From contig CM035412.1 in NCBI GenBank assembly GCA_020310875.1, positions 129,621,433-129,685,432 of the forward strand: a DNA stretch of 64,000 nucleotides, in the 5' to 3' direction. Both the position numbers and the translations under genes were made by a program. Below, piece by piece: positions 23,001 through 31,413 of the stretch. Within the stretch, counting starts at the first letter, position 1; every line of letters starts with the position of its first letter. The notes beneath the pieces were generated by a model that saw nothing but the letters and a program-made list of their open reading frames with translations, did not search any database and was not told where the DNA came from. This stretch comes from Ceratopteris richardii. Its lineage: Eukaryota; Streptophyta; Polypodiopsida; Polypodiales; Pteridaceae.

Positions 23001-25724
23001 CTTCTTTGCGAATTCGCAGACGTCTTTGCATGGGATTACAAAGACATGAAAGGATTAGATCCGCGCATCTATCAACACCGGGTCATGTTGAAACCGGAAG
23101 TGAAACCAAAAAGACAACCCAGCTACAGAATGAACCCCCATTATGCATCACAGGTAAAAGCCGAACTTGATAGACTATTAAAAGTCGGATTCATTGTACC
23201 AGTAGAACACGCTGAATGGATCTCGCCCATCGTGATCGTGCCAAAGAAAAACAAGCAGTTACGAATCTGTGTGGATTACCGGAAATTAAATGCAGCAACA
23301 GTACCAGATCCTTTCCCGATCCCCTTTTTGGATACCATGCTTGATAGAGTCGCAGGTCATGAAATGTATTCATTTTTAGATGGATACAGCGGGTACAACC
23401 AGGTTAGAATGGCTGAAGAGGATATACCAAAAACTGCCTTCATTACCAATTGGGGAGTCTTTGCCTGCACAGTAATGTGGTTCGGATTGAGAAATGCACC
23501 AAGCACATTTCAAAGATGTATGCAGGAGATATTTTCTCCTTATCTCACTTCATTCATGCAAGTCTACCTCGACGACTTCTCAATCTTTGGGAAGATGATA
23601 GCCCATTTGTTTCACTTACGATGCTGTTTTCAGAAATGTAGAGAATATAGACTCTGCCTTAATCCCAGCAAATCCGTGTTTGCAGTTTCATGTGGCAAAC
23701 TACTTGGGCATGTTGTATCTGCTCAAGGTATTCGAGTGGACCCAGATAAGATTTCCGCGATTTTAGAAGCCCCAATACCCACGACTCCGAAAGAAGTAAT
23801 GCGCTTTATGGGACAAATACGGTGGCATGGTAGACACTTACGGTGGCTTGCTCACCTAGCAGTGCCACTGAACAAGCTAATCACAAAAACTCCCAGACAA
23901 TTTGAATGGACTGAAGAATGTCGAACTACATTTGATCGACTCAAGTATCTCCTGACGCACGCTCCAATTTTACAACCACCGGACTGGGACAATCCGTTCC
24001 ATGTTTTTGTCGACGCTTCAGATATTGCAATCGGCAATATTCTGATGCAGCAAACAGATAAGTGGTTTCGCCCTGTTTATTACGCCAGTAGAAGGCTTGC
24101 ACCGGCAGAAAAGAACTATTCCACCACTGAAAGAGAATGTCTAGGATTGATCTACTCAATCAAAAAGTTCAGACATTATCTACTAGGCCGAAAATTTACC
24201 TTTCATGTGGACCATGCTGCCCTTGTTTATCTAGTAAGACAGCAGCACTTAGGAGGACGATTGGCACGATGGGTGCTACTTTTACAAGAATTTGATTATG
24301 ATGTCATTCACCGACCCGGAAATGCACATGCCTTAGCAGATTTCTTATCACGCCTAGATTCCGGTGAAGCTCCGGTAGGAATAGATGACACGACTCCTGC
24401 GATTTATAATGCTGAACCACTACCTGATGAGACGCCCAACTTACAAACACCACCTACATACTATGATCAGATTCTAACTTTTCTCACCGAAGGACGCTTT
24501 CCAGCCGAGACTGCCAAGGCAGTTCGAAGGAAAATCGCAGTTTTTAGCCGCCGATTTCGGTTAGTTGCTGGAGAACTGTATTATACAGATCATACCGGAA
24601 TCCTACTTCGCTGTATTCCACCACATGAAGTTAACTCAGTTATCACTTTGGCTCCCTCAATTCCTTCCGGTGGCCATTTTGCAGCAGACTTAACTCACCG
24701 AAAAATTCTGCAAGGAGGACTCTGGTGGCCAACTATGTACAGAGATATCTCACAGTTTGTTAAACAATGCGATGCTTGCCAAAGAGCTGGTCAGCCTTTA
24801 CAACGGCATCTTTTTCCCCTGCAACCCATCTTACCATTAGAACCTTTTCAGAAATGGGGTTTAGATTTTATCGGGCCAATTACACCTCCAACAGTATCCA
24901 GTAACAATCGATACATACTGACTTGCACAGATTACGCAACTAGATGGGCAGAAGCTTGGGCTTTGCGGTCTGCAACAGCAGTTACGGTAGCAAAATGTCT
25001 ACTTACGGATGTCTTCCCACGATTTGGTTTACCACTGGAAATTGTCTCAGATCAAGGCACTCATTTTGCAAACAATTTAATGAAGGCACTCACACAGTCT
25101 TTCCAAGTCACACATAAATTTAGCTCTCCTTATTATCCACGTGCCAATGGATTGGCTGAAAGTACAAACAAATCACTGTTAAACATCCTCCGGAAATTGA
25201 TCATGGAAGCACCGGAAAGATGGGATCAACTACTACCTGCAGTATTATGGGCATACCGAACTACATATAAAGTAACAACAGGCTTGACACCTTTTAAGTT
25301 AACTTATGGCTTAGAAGCAATCGCCCCCATGGAAGTAGTCATCCCAAGTTTGCGGGTAGCAATCACTCAGAAGATGCTACCGGAATCTTCACTGACAGCA
25401 CGAATGGATGCAATCAGAGAACTTGATGAGCACCGATTGCTTAGTTTTTTAACTATGCGCGAAGTTCAACTAAGGCAAGCTAAGACACACGATCGATATT
25501 TGAAGACGCCAATCTTTTCGGTAGGACAGCTTGTACTCTTCTATAACGCAAAATCGGACAGAGCAGCAGGAAAATTCAAACTACGATGGTTCGGCCCTTT
25601 CAAGATCTCAGCACAAGTAGGTCCGGCAACTTTTCGGTTGACTACGTTGACCGAAATTCCACTTCCAAAAGTAATTAATGGATCGAAGTTGCGGCCGTAT
25701 TATCCCACTACCAGTACGCCTTAA
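20058..25724 (+). CDS. Gag-pol polyprotein of Ty3/gypsy retrotransposon, 1888 aa, intact
   Basis: This single frame encodes the particle protein and all enzymes for reverse transcription and integration. Gag core lies at about residues 234-400 (FGGFPGDDPDAHVRTFE, then ARWL and QEYATLFRTHL). Three CX2CX4HX4C knuckles start at 423, 443 and 527. The protease active site DGGSG is at 741-745. RT spans roughly 1030-1230 with YLDD at 1170-1173. The RNase H acidic residue is at 1319 in FVDASD. Integrase has an HHCC zinc finger (H1540 to C1571 and C1574) and DDE residues D1603, D1665 and E1701, the last two 36 apart as expected (D35E). A GPF motif lies near the C-terminus, with no chromodomain. There is no frameshift between gag and pol, so gag excess must come from another mechanism. 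ATG 20058 is the first in frame; an out-of-frame ATG lies at 20051. Confidence 0.95.
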   Translation: MPVTRSGETYPKNRQIEVRKSQKIASGEVGITRSDQVVKKNGNVTTDSGHIPVERTTPSIHSDATSTRPIEDIASPDSIKTPLEPSLTISDKDLELSTVRNTLEKFGKSSKTGHSGPISVHSGEIPVIESPIAGKGLAFFAESSAQPSCLEERFRILDIQKEGKLFETEIRSIISRNSTPENAPFGDTSPDSSPNQSRDTEGNPEPFTMSGQHQQQHQQQQQLGPPRPPATGVTYTKFGGFPGDDPDAHVRTFEISYAVLNHPPDQAYKAIVFQSTLINEAARWLTEYDINHFGTYDAVRDAFLQRFRLKKNPAEIFEYLHNNRQKVNQIVQEYATLFRTHLRQIPQAHANLPDDVISQWFINGLTPQLKQIMIIRCVGAMTLDAVIAMALQLESKVGGFSEDLEWLKTNKNMTEDITRQVYCTTCKNSGHTSANCALNQVFCAICNAIGHTTGNCVYNARIQGTATVNAVIQEHGQPVNHYVPPQQRNNQQQGYRNYRGQRNNTYNANRWQNGPPPENPELPPPRCHFCGEFGHIRRFCKDAMEYDQRKKERQNPMANMVKITPIETQTATVQTRSGKQLQSAAEIFEPGIQEQRRMYNKASHWTTTEPPVFPEPIPVTQASSSKDETTQKDASVGPSSSVETTTDTSASVELSSPKEQDSQAQQAWEILSKASITLPLGQLLALVPGIRQQFQQQFSPVPSCIPTTAAVQPEPDAAIDHVVPLITVWYKNEKITQVLIDGGSGVNIATAALCKKLGWTKIEPVQFFVRMADQSRVHPVGLVRNVPIALQGTTFKMTFVILDLPESTLDYNLLFGRPWLKHAKVIQDWSAQELTFKDAHRKYVVKLDAMQSCEPHARPYFAEPVHMLDGLSDDEEEQFLKSNADLMSLGTVDLQSVIDNWKTSVCTVVAITGKSVQEDASSTHDDELQPLFKPTDDTEKPQQFYVPEDQLITYNLGDRDHPRPVKMRQNLPETFKEDLIKLLCEFADVFAWDYKDMKGLDPRIYQHRVMLKPEVKPKRQPSYRMNPHYASQVKAELDRLLKVGFIVPVEHAEWISPIVIVPKKNKQLRICVDYRKLNAATVPDPFPIPFLDTMLDRVAGHEMYSFLDGYSGYNQVRMAEEDIPKTAFITNWGVFACTVMWFGLRNAPSTFQRCMQEIFSPYLTSFMQVYLDDFSIFGKMIAHLFHLRCCFQKCREYRLCLNPSKSVFAVSCGKLLGHVVSAQGIRVDPDKISAILEAPIPTTPKEVMRFMGQIRWHGRHLRWLAHLAVPLNKLITKTPRQFEWTEECRTTFDRLKYLLTHAPILQPPDWDNPFHVFVDASDIAIGNILMQQTDKWFRPVYYASRRLAPAEKNYSTTERECLGLIYSIKKFRHYLLGRKFTFHVDHAALVYLVRQQHLGGRLARWVLLLQEFDYDVIHRPGNAHALADFLSRLDSGEAPVGIDDTTPAIYNAEPLPDETPNLQTPPTYYDQILTFLTEGRFPAETAKAVRRKIAVFSRRFRLVAGELYYTDHTGILLRCIPPHEVNSVITLAPSIPSGGHFAADLTHRKILQGGLWWPTMYRDISQFVKQCDACQRAGQPLQRHLFPLQPILPLEPFQKWGLDFIGPITPPTVSSNNRYILTCTDYATRWAEAWALRSATAVTVAKCLLTDVFPRFGLPLEIVSDQGTHFANNLMKALTQSFQVTHKFSSPYYPRANGLAESTNKSLLNILRKLIMEAPERWDQLLPAVLWAYRTTYKVTTGLTPFKLTYGLEAIAPMEVVIPSLRVAITQKMLPESSLTARMDAIRELDEHRLLSFLTMREVQLRQAKTHDRYLKTPIFSVGQLVLFYNAKSDRAAGKFKLRWFGPFKISAQVGPATFRLTTLTEIPLPKVINGSKLRPYYPTTSTP

Positions 25725-25994
25725 TTATTCGGCGACGAGCCACGTTTTGTATAAAATTTTATGTTTTGCTTTTAGCCGTCTTTTGTACAAATCTTTATGA
25801 TACCAGCCGCCTCTCCCTACCGGTCGCTCAGTACGCACGATAGCATGCAAACCGTATCATTCCCGCACCACACAATGATAATCACCTCCAAACCGTGTTC
25901 TCCATATTTAAACCCCTGAGTTGTGCCAAAAACCGCTATTGTGTTTTCGTGATTGTGTATTCTGTGTTTTCTGTAAGTGTGCACTGTGAACGCC

Positions 25995-27782
25995 ATGGAA
26001 GCACTAGCCAACTACGCTTCTTTCCGCGAAGGTATCCCTACAGATGTAGGCGAATACCTGCGATGCAGAGGGTTGGCCAACTTCGCTGAGTTGCCTTGGC
26101 ACTCAGTGGAAGCCCATCCCTTCTCCGCACAGATCATCCAAGCCATTGCCCAAAGCTCCGCCACCGAGCGACAGTGGGTCTTCCTTTCCCCCCCAAATAG
26201 AACCGTCATCACCTTCCAAGCCTTCGCCGACGCCTACCGCCTCCCCCCGCAAGGCCGCGAAACCGGTCCAAGCATCCCTGCCGCCCGTATGTCCGAACTC
26301 TTTCCCCGCTCCTCATCAAACGAATACGCCATCCTATGCCGCCCAGAACCCGAGCGATCCGCCCTCCAGTTCCTTGTAGCCATCCTTAACTTGCAAAAAC
26401 GAACATATGGCATCTCTCGCCCCTTCTACTCCGCCTTAGATTTAGCTGCCCGCGAACCTGTAAACTTTGCCTCCTATTTTTTCCTTAGAATCCATAAAGA
26501 ATGTGTAGCTATCGTAAAACAGCTCCAAAAGGGTTCTACCCCCCGCTCCCGCCTTCCCCACATCATCTCCTTCCTCTTCCCAACCATTCTCGCCGCACAA
26601 CCCCCACCCGCAGGCCCCGCACTTCGACACGAAGAATTCGCACAACCAATCGAGGACAGTGAAGAAGAAGATGAAGAGATTAATCAGCTCTTCCGTACCA
26701 AGCGAATTCGGATCAGCTCCTCGGAGAGTGAAGTCCAAGGATCCGCCGGAAAAGATCAGGAGACCAAGCCAGACGACCAAGAGGAAACATACCACGACAC
26801 CGCCACACACATCGAAACATCGACGGAGCAACCAGACCAGCAGGATCAAGCAGAGACAGAAATAGTATCCACAGAAAAAGAATCTGAGCAGCACCAGGAT
26901 GAACAGGAATCGGCCACCAAAGCCCTGGATCAACTCATCGACGCCATCAACCAGACAGAAACCATACAACAAACACTCGCCAAGGTAAACCCCTCAGATA
27001 CCGTCCTCCCTACACCACCTCCTGCCAAACCCCTAACCCCACCGGAACCACCCCTCCCACCCACCAATGAACCCGCAGCATCTTCCTCTTCCTCCCCTAA
27101 CTACTCTCCGCCAAACTCCCAGCAACTACTCATCGACACATCCTCTCAACCTCGTCGTCCTCCACCACCACCGCCACATAACGCATTCTCGGAACTTGCC
27201 GCCATGGGGCAGTTCCTCATCCAGTTATCACACCAGCTGCCCGCCCAATTTACGGCAGCCACGGACCACCTGAAACTCGAATACCAGCACAAGGTAGACA
27301 CCCTGGAAGCCGACATCGCCCCCCTCCAGGAAGAAGTGGATGCCGTAAAGACCGAAAATCATCAACTCCGGACACAGCTAGCAGAACTCGAAGCTCGAAT
27401 TTCGACAGAACAGACGCTAGTACAACAACGAAATGAAGCACTGGACCAGCTAGCTGCCAAAGACCAACTCATGCACGACGCACATGAGGAAATTCGAACA
27501 CTGAAGGCCGCCCTTCAAGAACAAGAAGGTATCAACCTAGCTCTCGAAGAATTGATCGCAGACACGAAGCTTCAATTACAAGAAACCACCCAGAAGATGC
27601 AGGAGCAACAGAAAGAAGCCGACCAAGTTCAAGAACAATTACGGCGAGCCGAAGAATGTGCCGACGCGGTCAACAGTATTCTCAAAAAACAATTACTAAA
27701 GGAAAGCCAATACCAAAAAGATATTGACAAGACGCGCAGAGAACGAGATTCACTGAAGAAAACTCTGGATTTCCAGACCTAG
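25995..27782 (+). CDS. Second retrotransposon ORF in env position, coiled-coil protein of 595 aa
   Basis: The ATG at 25995 sits in a strong context (GCCATGG); an upstream in-frame GTG at 25977 is less likely. Residues about 20-200 form a compact domain (QWVFLSPPNRTVITFQAF, LQFLVAILNLQKRTYG, HIISFLFPTI) that resembles the plant transposon/plant mobile-type N-terminal domain found in the extra ORF of Athila-like elements; this is a resemblance, not a proven match. An acidic, Q/E-rich segment with proline runs follows, then a long heptad-rich coiled coil (about residue 420 to the end). No signal peptide or membrane span is visible, so an envelope role is not supported. It lies 270 bp after gag-pol. 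A TAG stops it at 27780-27782, with open reading beyond. Confidence 0.85.
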   Translation: MEALANYASFREGIPTDVGEYLRCRGLANFAELPWHSVEAHPFSAQIIQAIAQSSATERQWVFLSPPNRTVITFQAFADAYRLPPQGRETGPSIPAARMSELFPRSSSNEYAILCRPEPERSALQFLVAILNLQKRTYGISRPFYSALDLAAREPVNFASYFFLRIHKECVAIVKQLQKGSTPRSRLPHIISFLFPTILAAQPPPAGPALRHEEFAQPIEDSEEEDEEINQLFRTKRIRISSSESEVQGSAGKDQETKPDDQEETYHDTATHIETSTEQPDQQDQAETEIVSTEKESEQHQDEQESATKALDQLIDAINQTETIQQTLAKVNPSDTVLPTPPPAKPLTPPEPPLPPTNEPAASSSSSPNYSPPNSQQLLIDTSSQPRRPPPPPPHNAFSELAAMGQFLIQLSHQLPAQFTAATDHLKLEYQHKVDTLEADIAPLQEEVDAVKTENHQLRTQLAELEARISTEQTLVQQRNEALDQLAAKDQLMHDAHEEIRTLKAALQEQEGINLALEELIADTKLQLQETTQKMQEQQKEADQVQEQLRRAEECADAVNSILKKQLLKESQYQKDIDKTRRERDSLKKTLDFQT

Positions 27783-28097
27783 CAGTTTGAATGCAACGAC
27801 AACCAGATACGCAACCAGAAGGAGTGCATCAGAGAGATGCAGACCAAACTGACTGCAATAACGACAGCCCGAGATGCGGCATTAGCCAACGAATTTTATC
27901 TCCAGGAGGCTTTTCTTCAAACCCAAGCCGAAATTTTGTTACATCAAGCCATAGCCCTCAGTGCAGTCAGAACCGACGCTCAATTATTAGAACCTACCAC
28001 CTTAGTGCAAATGTTAGAAACCCTTAAAAAGAAAATTACCCGGACATTTAGGCTCGCCCGAAGTATGTACTTAGAAGGCATAGTATCCGAACCATAG
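27783..28097 (+). pseudogene. In-frame continuation of the second ORF beyond a TAG codon
   Basis: After the TAG at 27780-27782 the same frame stays open for 104 more codons and ends with TAG at 28095-28097. The composition continues the coiled coil of the preceding ORF (QTKLTAITTARDA, then LEPTTLVQMLETL). Either a single C-to-T change turned CAG into TAG, or the codon is read through: the context UAG CAG UUU is close to the leaky CARYYA context of plant viruses, differing in the last base. Without readthrough this part is untranslated. Confidence 0.7.
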
Positions 28098-28478
28098 GTA
28101 CTTGCATGATATACTTTTCGCACGTGTAAAAGACGTTCCAAGTCCAACATCGATCTCCAGAATGATGATTTTTGATTCTAGAATCTCGGTAAGCAGCATG
28201 AAGTGTCATGTCCGAATGAAATATCATCATTCTAGCGTATGGCAGCTCAAGGTCTAGCACTTATAAATGCGTATACCCGGATGATGAAGATGACTCAAGA
28301 ACTTCGACAACATCACCAGAGGATCGGACTCCTACGGTTTGCTAAGTTACCCTGGGAACAGTGGACTTGTTCCGCCACTAGAACAAGTGCGATCAGAAAG
28401 GATTGAATCCTGGCATGGACCGACAGACACTGTAAAAGGATATTTCAGCCAGGTGGTGATAGGATACTGTATGGTTCC

Positions 28479-28785
28479 ATGGCTTCTGCAGAAGACATGG
28501 ATATTTTCAACAAGTATGACACAAATATATCCATGATGGTAAAACACGCACAAACTTTCAAGAAGAAGACGATTCAACAGCACAGAGGGTACTTTGATTC
28601 CATAGACGAAGCGCTTAAAGCACATGATCAAGAAGGTGGGTCCAGCTGAAGAATACGAGTATGTCAAGTATGAGTTTTTGAGGCAACAGCATATAAGAAA
28701 GCAGGACTTCATAAAGAGGCAACTCGACCAGCTATACGAGTTTGAGGAAGTTCTGGAGAAAGCGACGACCTATCACGTACAGTGA
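28479..28785 (+). pseudogene. Possible third small reading frame, in two overlapping frames
   Basis: Two short open stretches lie between the second ORF and the 3' LTR: 28479-28649 (56 aa, MASAEDMDIF start, K-rich) and 28624-28785 (53 aa, charged, with YEFLRQQ and a helix-like E/K/Q pattern). They overlap by 26 bases in a +1 shifted frame, as if one small charged helical protein had suffered a frameshift. I recognise no family. The stretch 28098-28478 has only scattered open codons. Confidence 0.35.
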
Positions 28786-28867
28786 CACATCCGGGATTGA
28801 AAGATATTTGCTGAATCACCAGCAGGATATGGACATTATGAACGATTAGCCAGAGTCTTTCTGATGC

Positions 28868-28936
28868 ATAGCCCCAGGCAAAAGGATATCACCTACAGTA
28901 TTGCACTTGCGGGTTCGAGTCCACCGTGCGTGCCAG
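28868..28936 (+). other. tRNA-like box B motif next to the 3' LTR; no polypurine tract visible
   Basis: GGTTCGAGTCC at 28912-28922 is a perfect match to the Pol III box B consensus GGTTCRANNCC. An A-box-like ATAGCCCCAGG lies 33 bases upstream, a tRNA-like spacing, though that match is weak. The following ACCGTGCGTGCCAG resembles an acceptor side ending in CCA one base short of a tRNA. The purine tract expected immediately before a 3' LTR is absent; the nearest purine-rich run (GGCAAAAGGA) is about 50 bp upstream. Confidence 0.45.
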
Positions 28937-30176
28937 TGTTAGACGGCCGCCGAATAAGGACAATTGTACTTAGACAGAGGTTTTAATGAAGATAGAACCC
29001 TTCTGGAAGTACGCGGTAAAGAAAGATTCGCGCAAGCCTTGTAACAAAATTCTATTTAAAGCAATGAAAAGAACAGCAGAGGGACGAGAGAAAGGGTCCC
29101 GTTTTTGGGAGCTGCGAGTATATTGAGAGAGCCCTGTTTTGGGATTAACTCTTCTACTATGTGTAAACGAGTAGAGTATCCTGGTTCTGTTCTGTTCTGC
29201 GCGCTTTATCTGTGTAATCATTTGACTGCGTATGCGTGATACACCGTGGTGTTACGAGTCGGTACTGCGATTGTGAGATTCGGTTCGGTAACGAATTAAA
29301 GAGTTCCCTGTGTTCGGGGAATTGCACGTATAAGTGTTGTATGTGTAGGGCAAGAGTAACTCTGTTCTGTTCCGTCGGCTCCATTCCCTTTCCTGTGTAC
29401 GTGCTTGTGTGTGTCTGTACGTTATACGCAGTGTTACGAATTGATACTGTGTTGTAAAGATTTCACCCGGTAATGGTTGAAGTATTTCCTAAGCGTTAGT
29501 CGACAGGAATGCGTTTATCTGTTCGTTCTTCTGTGAAGCACGGAAGTATAGAGAACTAACATGGTGCAATTGTGAGTTATGAGTTTCTGTGAATGACTGG
29601 GTCGGTAGTCTATCTGTGTTCAATTTAGTACCAGTAGTGTTCTGAATGCGAGTAGAATGATGATAAAGTACGCGACAAGTTATGGCCAGTAGGTCTTGCG
29701 ATTTGAATGTGGTACTCGGTACAGTTGTAAATTGTGCAGAAGAATTTCGTGGTGTGGTCATATTAAGTTACCAGCAGCGCGCTTTGTGTATTGATTCTCA
29801 GTCCGGACTACTGCTCAACTGTTATAGCAGGCAGATCTTGGAGTACGGGATTCTAAGACGTTGATAGCCTTGGTTGATCAGAAACAACTACTGAGTTAAG
29901 ACGCGCTGACTGAGTGACGAGTGAGTGAGAAGTTGGGAAAATAGTATAGGGCCTCTGTCTAACAGACCCCTACCACTCCCAAGGACCCACGTGACTAGAG
30001 TCAGTCTATCCTTGCGGTAAGATTGAGTATAGAGAAAGAGAGACTCGGAATATCTGGTACGCAGGTGTGGAACCAGATTCTGGAGTCTCTGGAGAATTGT
30101 TGTTGTAAACTAGTAATTAACAGCTGCGGTAAGTAATTAACAGTTAAGTTAGTAAACGACGATAATACCTTTAACA
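28937..30176 (+). repeat. 3' LTR of the 11.6-kb gypsy element
   Basis: 1240 bp, identical in length and ends to 18570-19809. Differences noted by eye are all G/A or C/T exchanges. It is followed by GAAT, the right copy of the target duplication. Confidence 0.93.
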
Positions 30177-31413
30177 GAATGGTGGAAAAAAAATGAGAAC
30201 TCTCCACCACCCTTTGAAGAATTAGAAACTTGGGAAAATCAACCTATATCAAACTTAGAAGAATGAAGAAGAGACACTAGAGGTTTTCACGGTAGAAGCA
30301 ATTCAAATGAGACATAACAATGGGGAAATGTTAGATAGAGTAGAGCAATCTCCAGATTTCTTCAAAGTTCTTGGACATTTCAAAAGATACGAAATAGAAG
30401 AATGAAAGATAGTTACTCAAATGCCCAAGAGAGAAGAAAAAGAAGGAATAAACCAAGAAAGTGTTAGAAACCATGGAAGATGAAGAGGAGAGATGTACAT
30501 ACATTGAGAAGATGTGTCTCCTGAAGAAGAACAAGAACTAATAGAACTAATCAGGGAATACAAGGATGTATTTGCATGGACCTACAAAGATCTCAAGGGA
30601 GTAGATCCATCCATTTGTTCCCATAGAATTCCAATGACTTCTAAGGCAAAAACCCTCGAAGCAACGACCATACACATATAATGATGTTCATTAAGCTAAG
30701 ATTAAAGAAGATATTGACAAGTTGTTAGCGACGAGATTCATTTATGAGATAGAGCATATAGAATGGGTATCACCTTTGGTTGTAGTACCCAAGAAGAATG
30801 GTAAAATTAGAGTCTGCATCAATTTGAAAAAAGTGAATGTAGCTACAATACATGATAGTTATCCTTTACCTATCACTGATCACCTCTTGGAAAGAAACGC
30901 AGGAAAGGAAGTCTACAGCTTCTTGGATGGATTCTCTGGTTATAACGAGGTAGCTATTGCTACGGAGGACCAACATAAGATAGCTTTCACAAGTGAATGG
31001 GGAGTAATTGCTTTTTGAGTGATGCCATTTGGGCTCACCAATGCCCCCACAACTTTCCAAATACTGATGTGTCATGTATTCAAGGAATTTTTAAGAAAGA
31101 GCATGGAAGTTTATGTAGATGATTTGTGCATGTAATCCACTCAAAGAATTGAACACATTCATGAACTATAGAGGATATTCGAAAAATGCCAGCAGTACTA
31201 AGTATGCTTGAATCCAGAGAAATGTGTCTTTATGGTAAGGCAAGGAAAGATCTTGGGGCATATTGTATCAAGGAATGAAATTTCCACAGATGAGGATAAG
31301 ATTAAGGTGATCTTAGACTTACCTAGGCCTAAAAATGTGAAGGAAGTGTATGTAGTCAAGAAATTCCAACATTACCTCCTAGCTAATAAATTCAAGTTCT
31401 TTATCCACCATCA
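30177..31413 (+). pseudogene. Family A gypsy pre-RT, RT and RNase H fragments (right part of interrupted copy)
   Basis: This resumes the gag reading (FEELE near 30219), then lacks the whole protease and continues with the acidic linker and pre-RT motif (EYKDVFAWTYKDLKGVDP near 30560). RT follows: 30722-31018 is open with EWVSPLVVVPKKNGK and EVYSFLDGFSGYN, then a stop, FGLTNAP, VYVDD near 31110-31125 and LGHIVS. Near 31345 the RT thumb is joined directly to the RNase H motif YVVKKFQHYLLANKF, a deletion of about 190 codons compared with 32662-33354. It ends at about 31413 against minus-strand integrase. Confidence 0.8.

Larger units (their letters stand above)
18570..30176 (+). mobile_element. 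Near-intact 11.6-kb Ty3/gypsy LTR retrotransposon with extra ORF
   Basis: It has two 1240-bp LTRs (18570-19809 and 28937-30176), a PBS, one uninterrupted gag-pol frame, a second ORF in env position and a 3' region. It is flanked by GAAT on both sides (18566-18569 and 30177-30180), and removing the element and one GAAT restores the host gag frame. The LTRs differ at about seven sites by eye, indicating recent insertion. The layout without chromodomain and with an extra 3' ORF resembles the Tat/Athila side of plant gypsy elements. Confidence 0.93.

Noticed and set aside
20724..24159. Antisense ORFs of 60-94 codons across gag-pol
   Set aside because: Shadows of the intact plus-strand polyprotein; no motifs.
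26442..26972. 176-codon minus-strand frame
   Set aside because: Antisense to the second ORF of the 11.6-kb element; hydrophobic composition results from the complementary acidic/Q-rich sequence.
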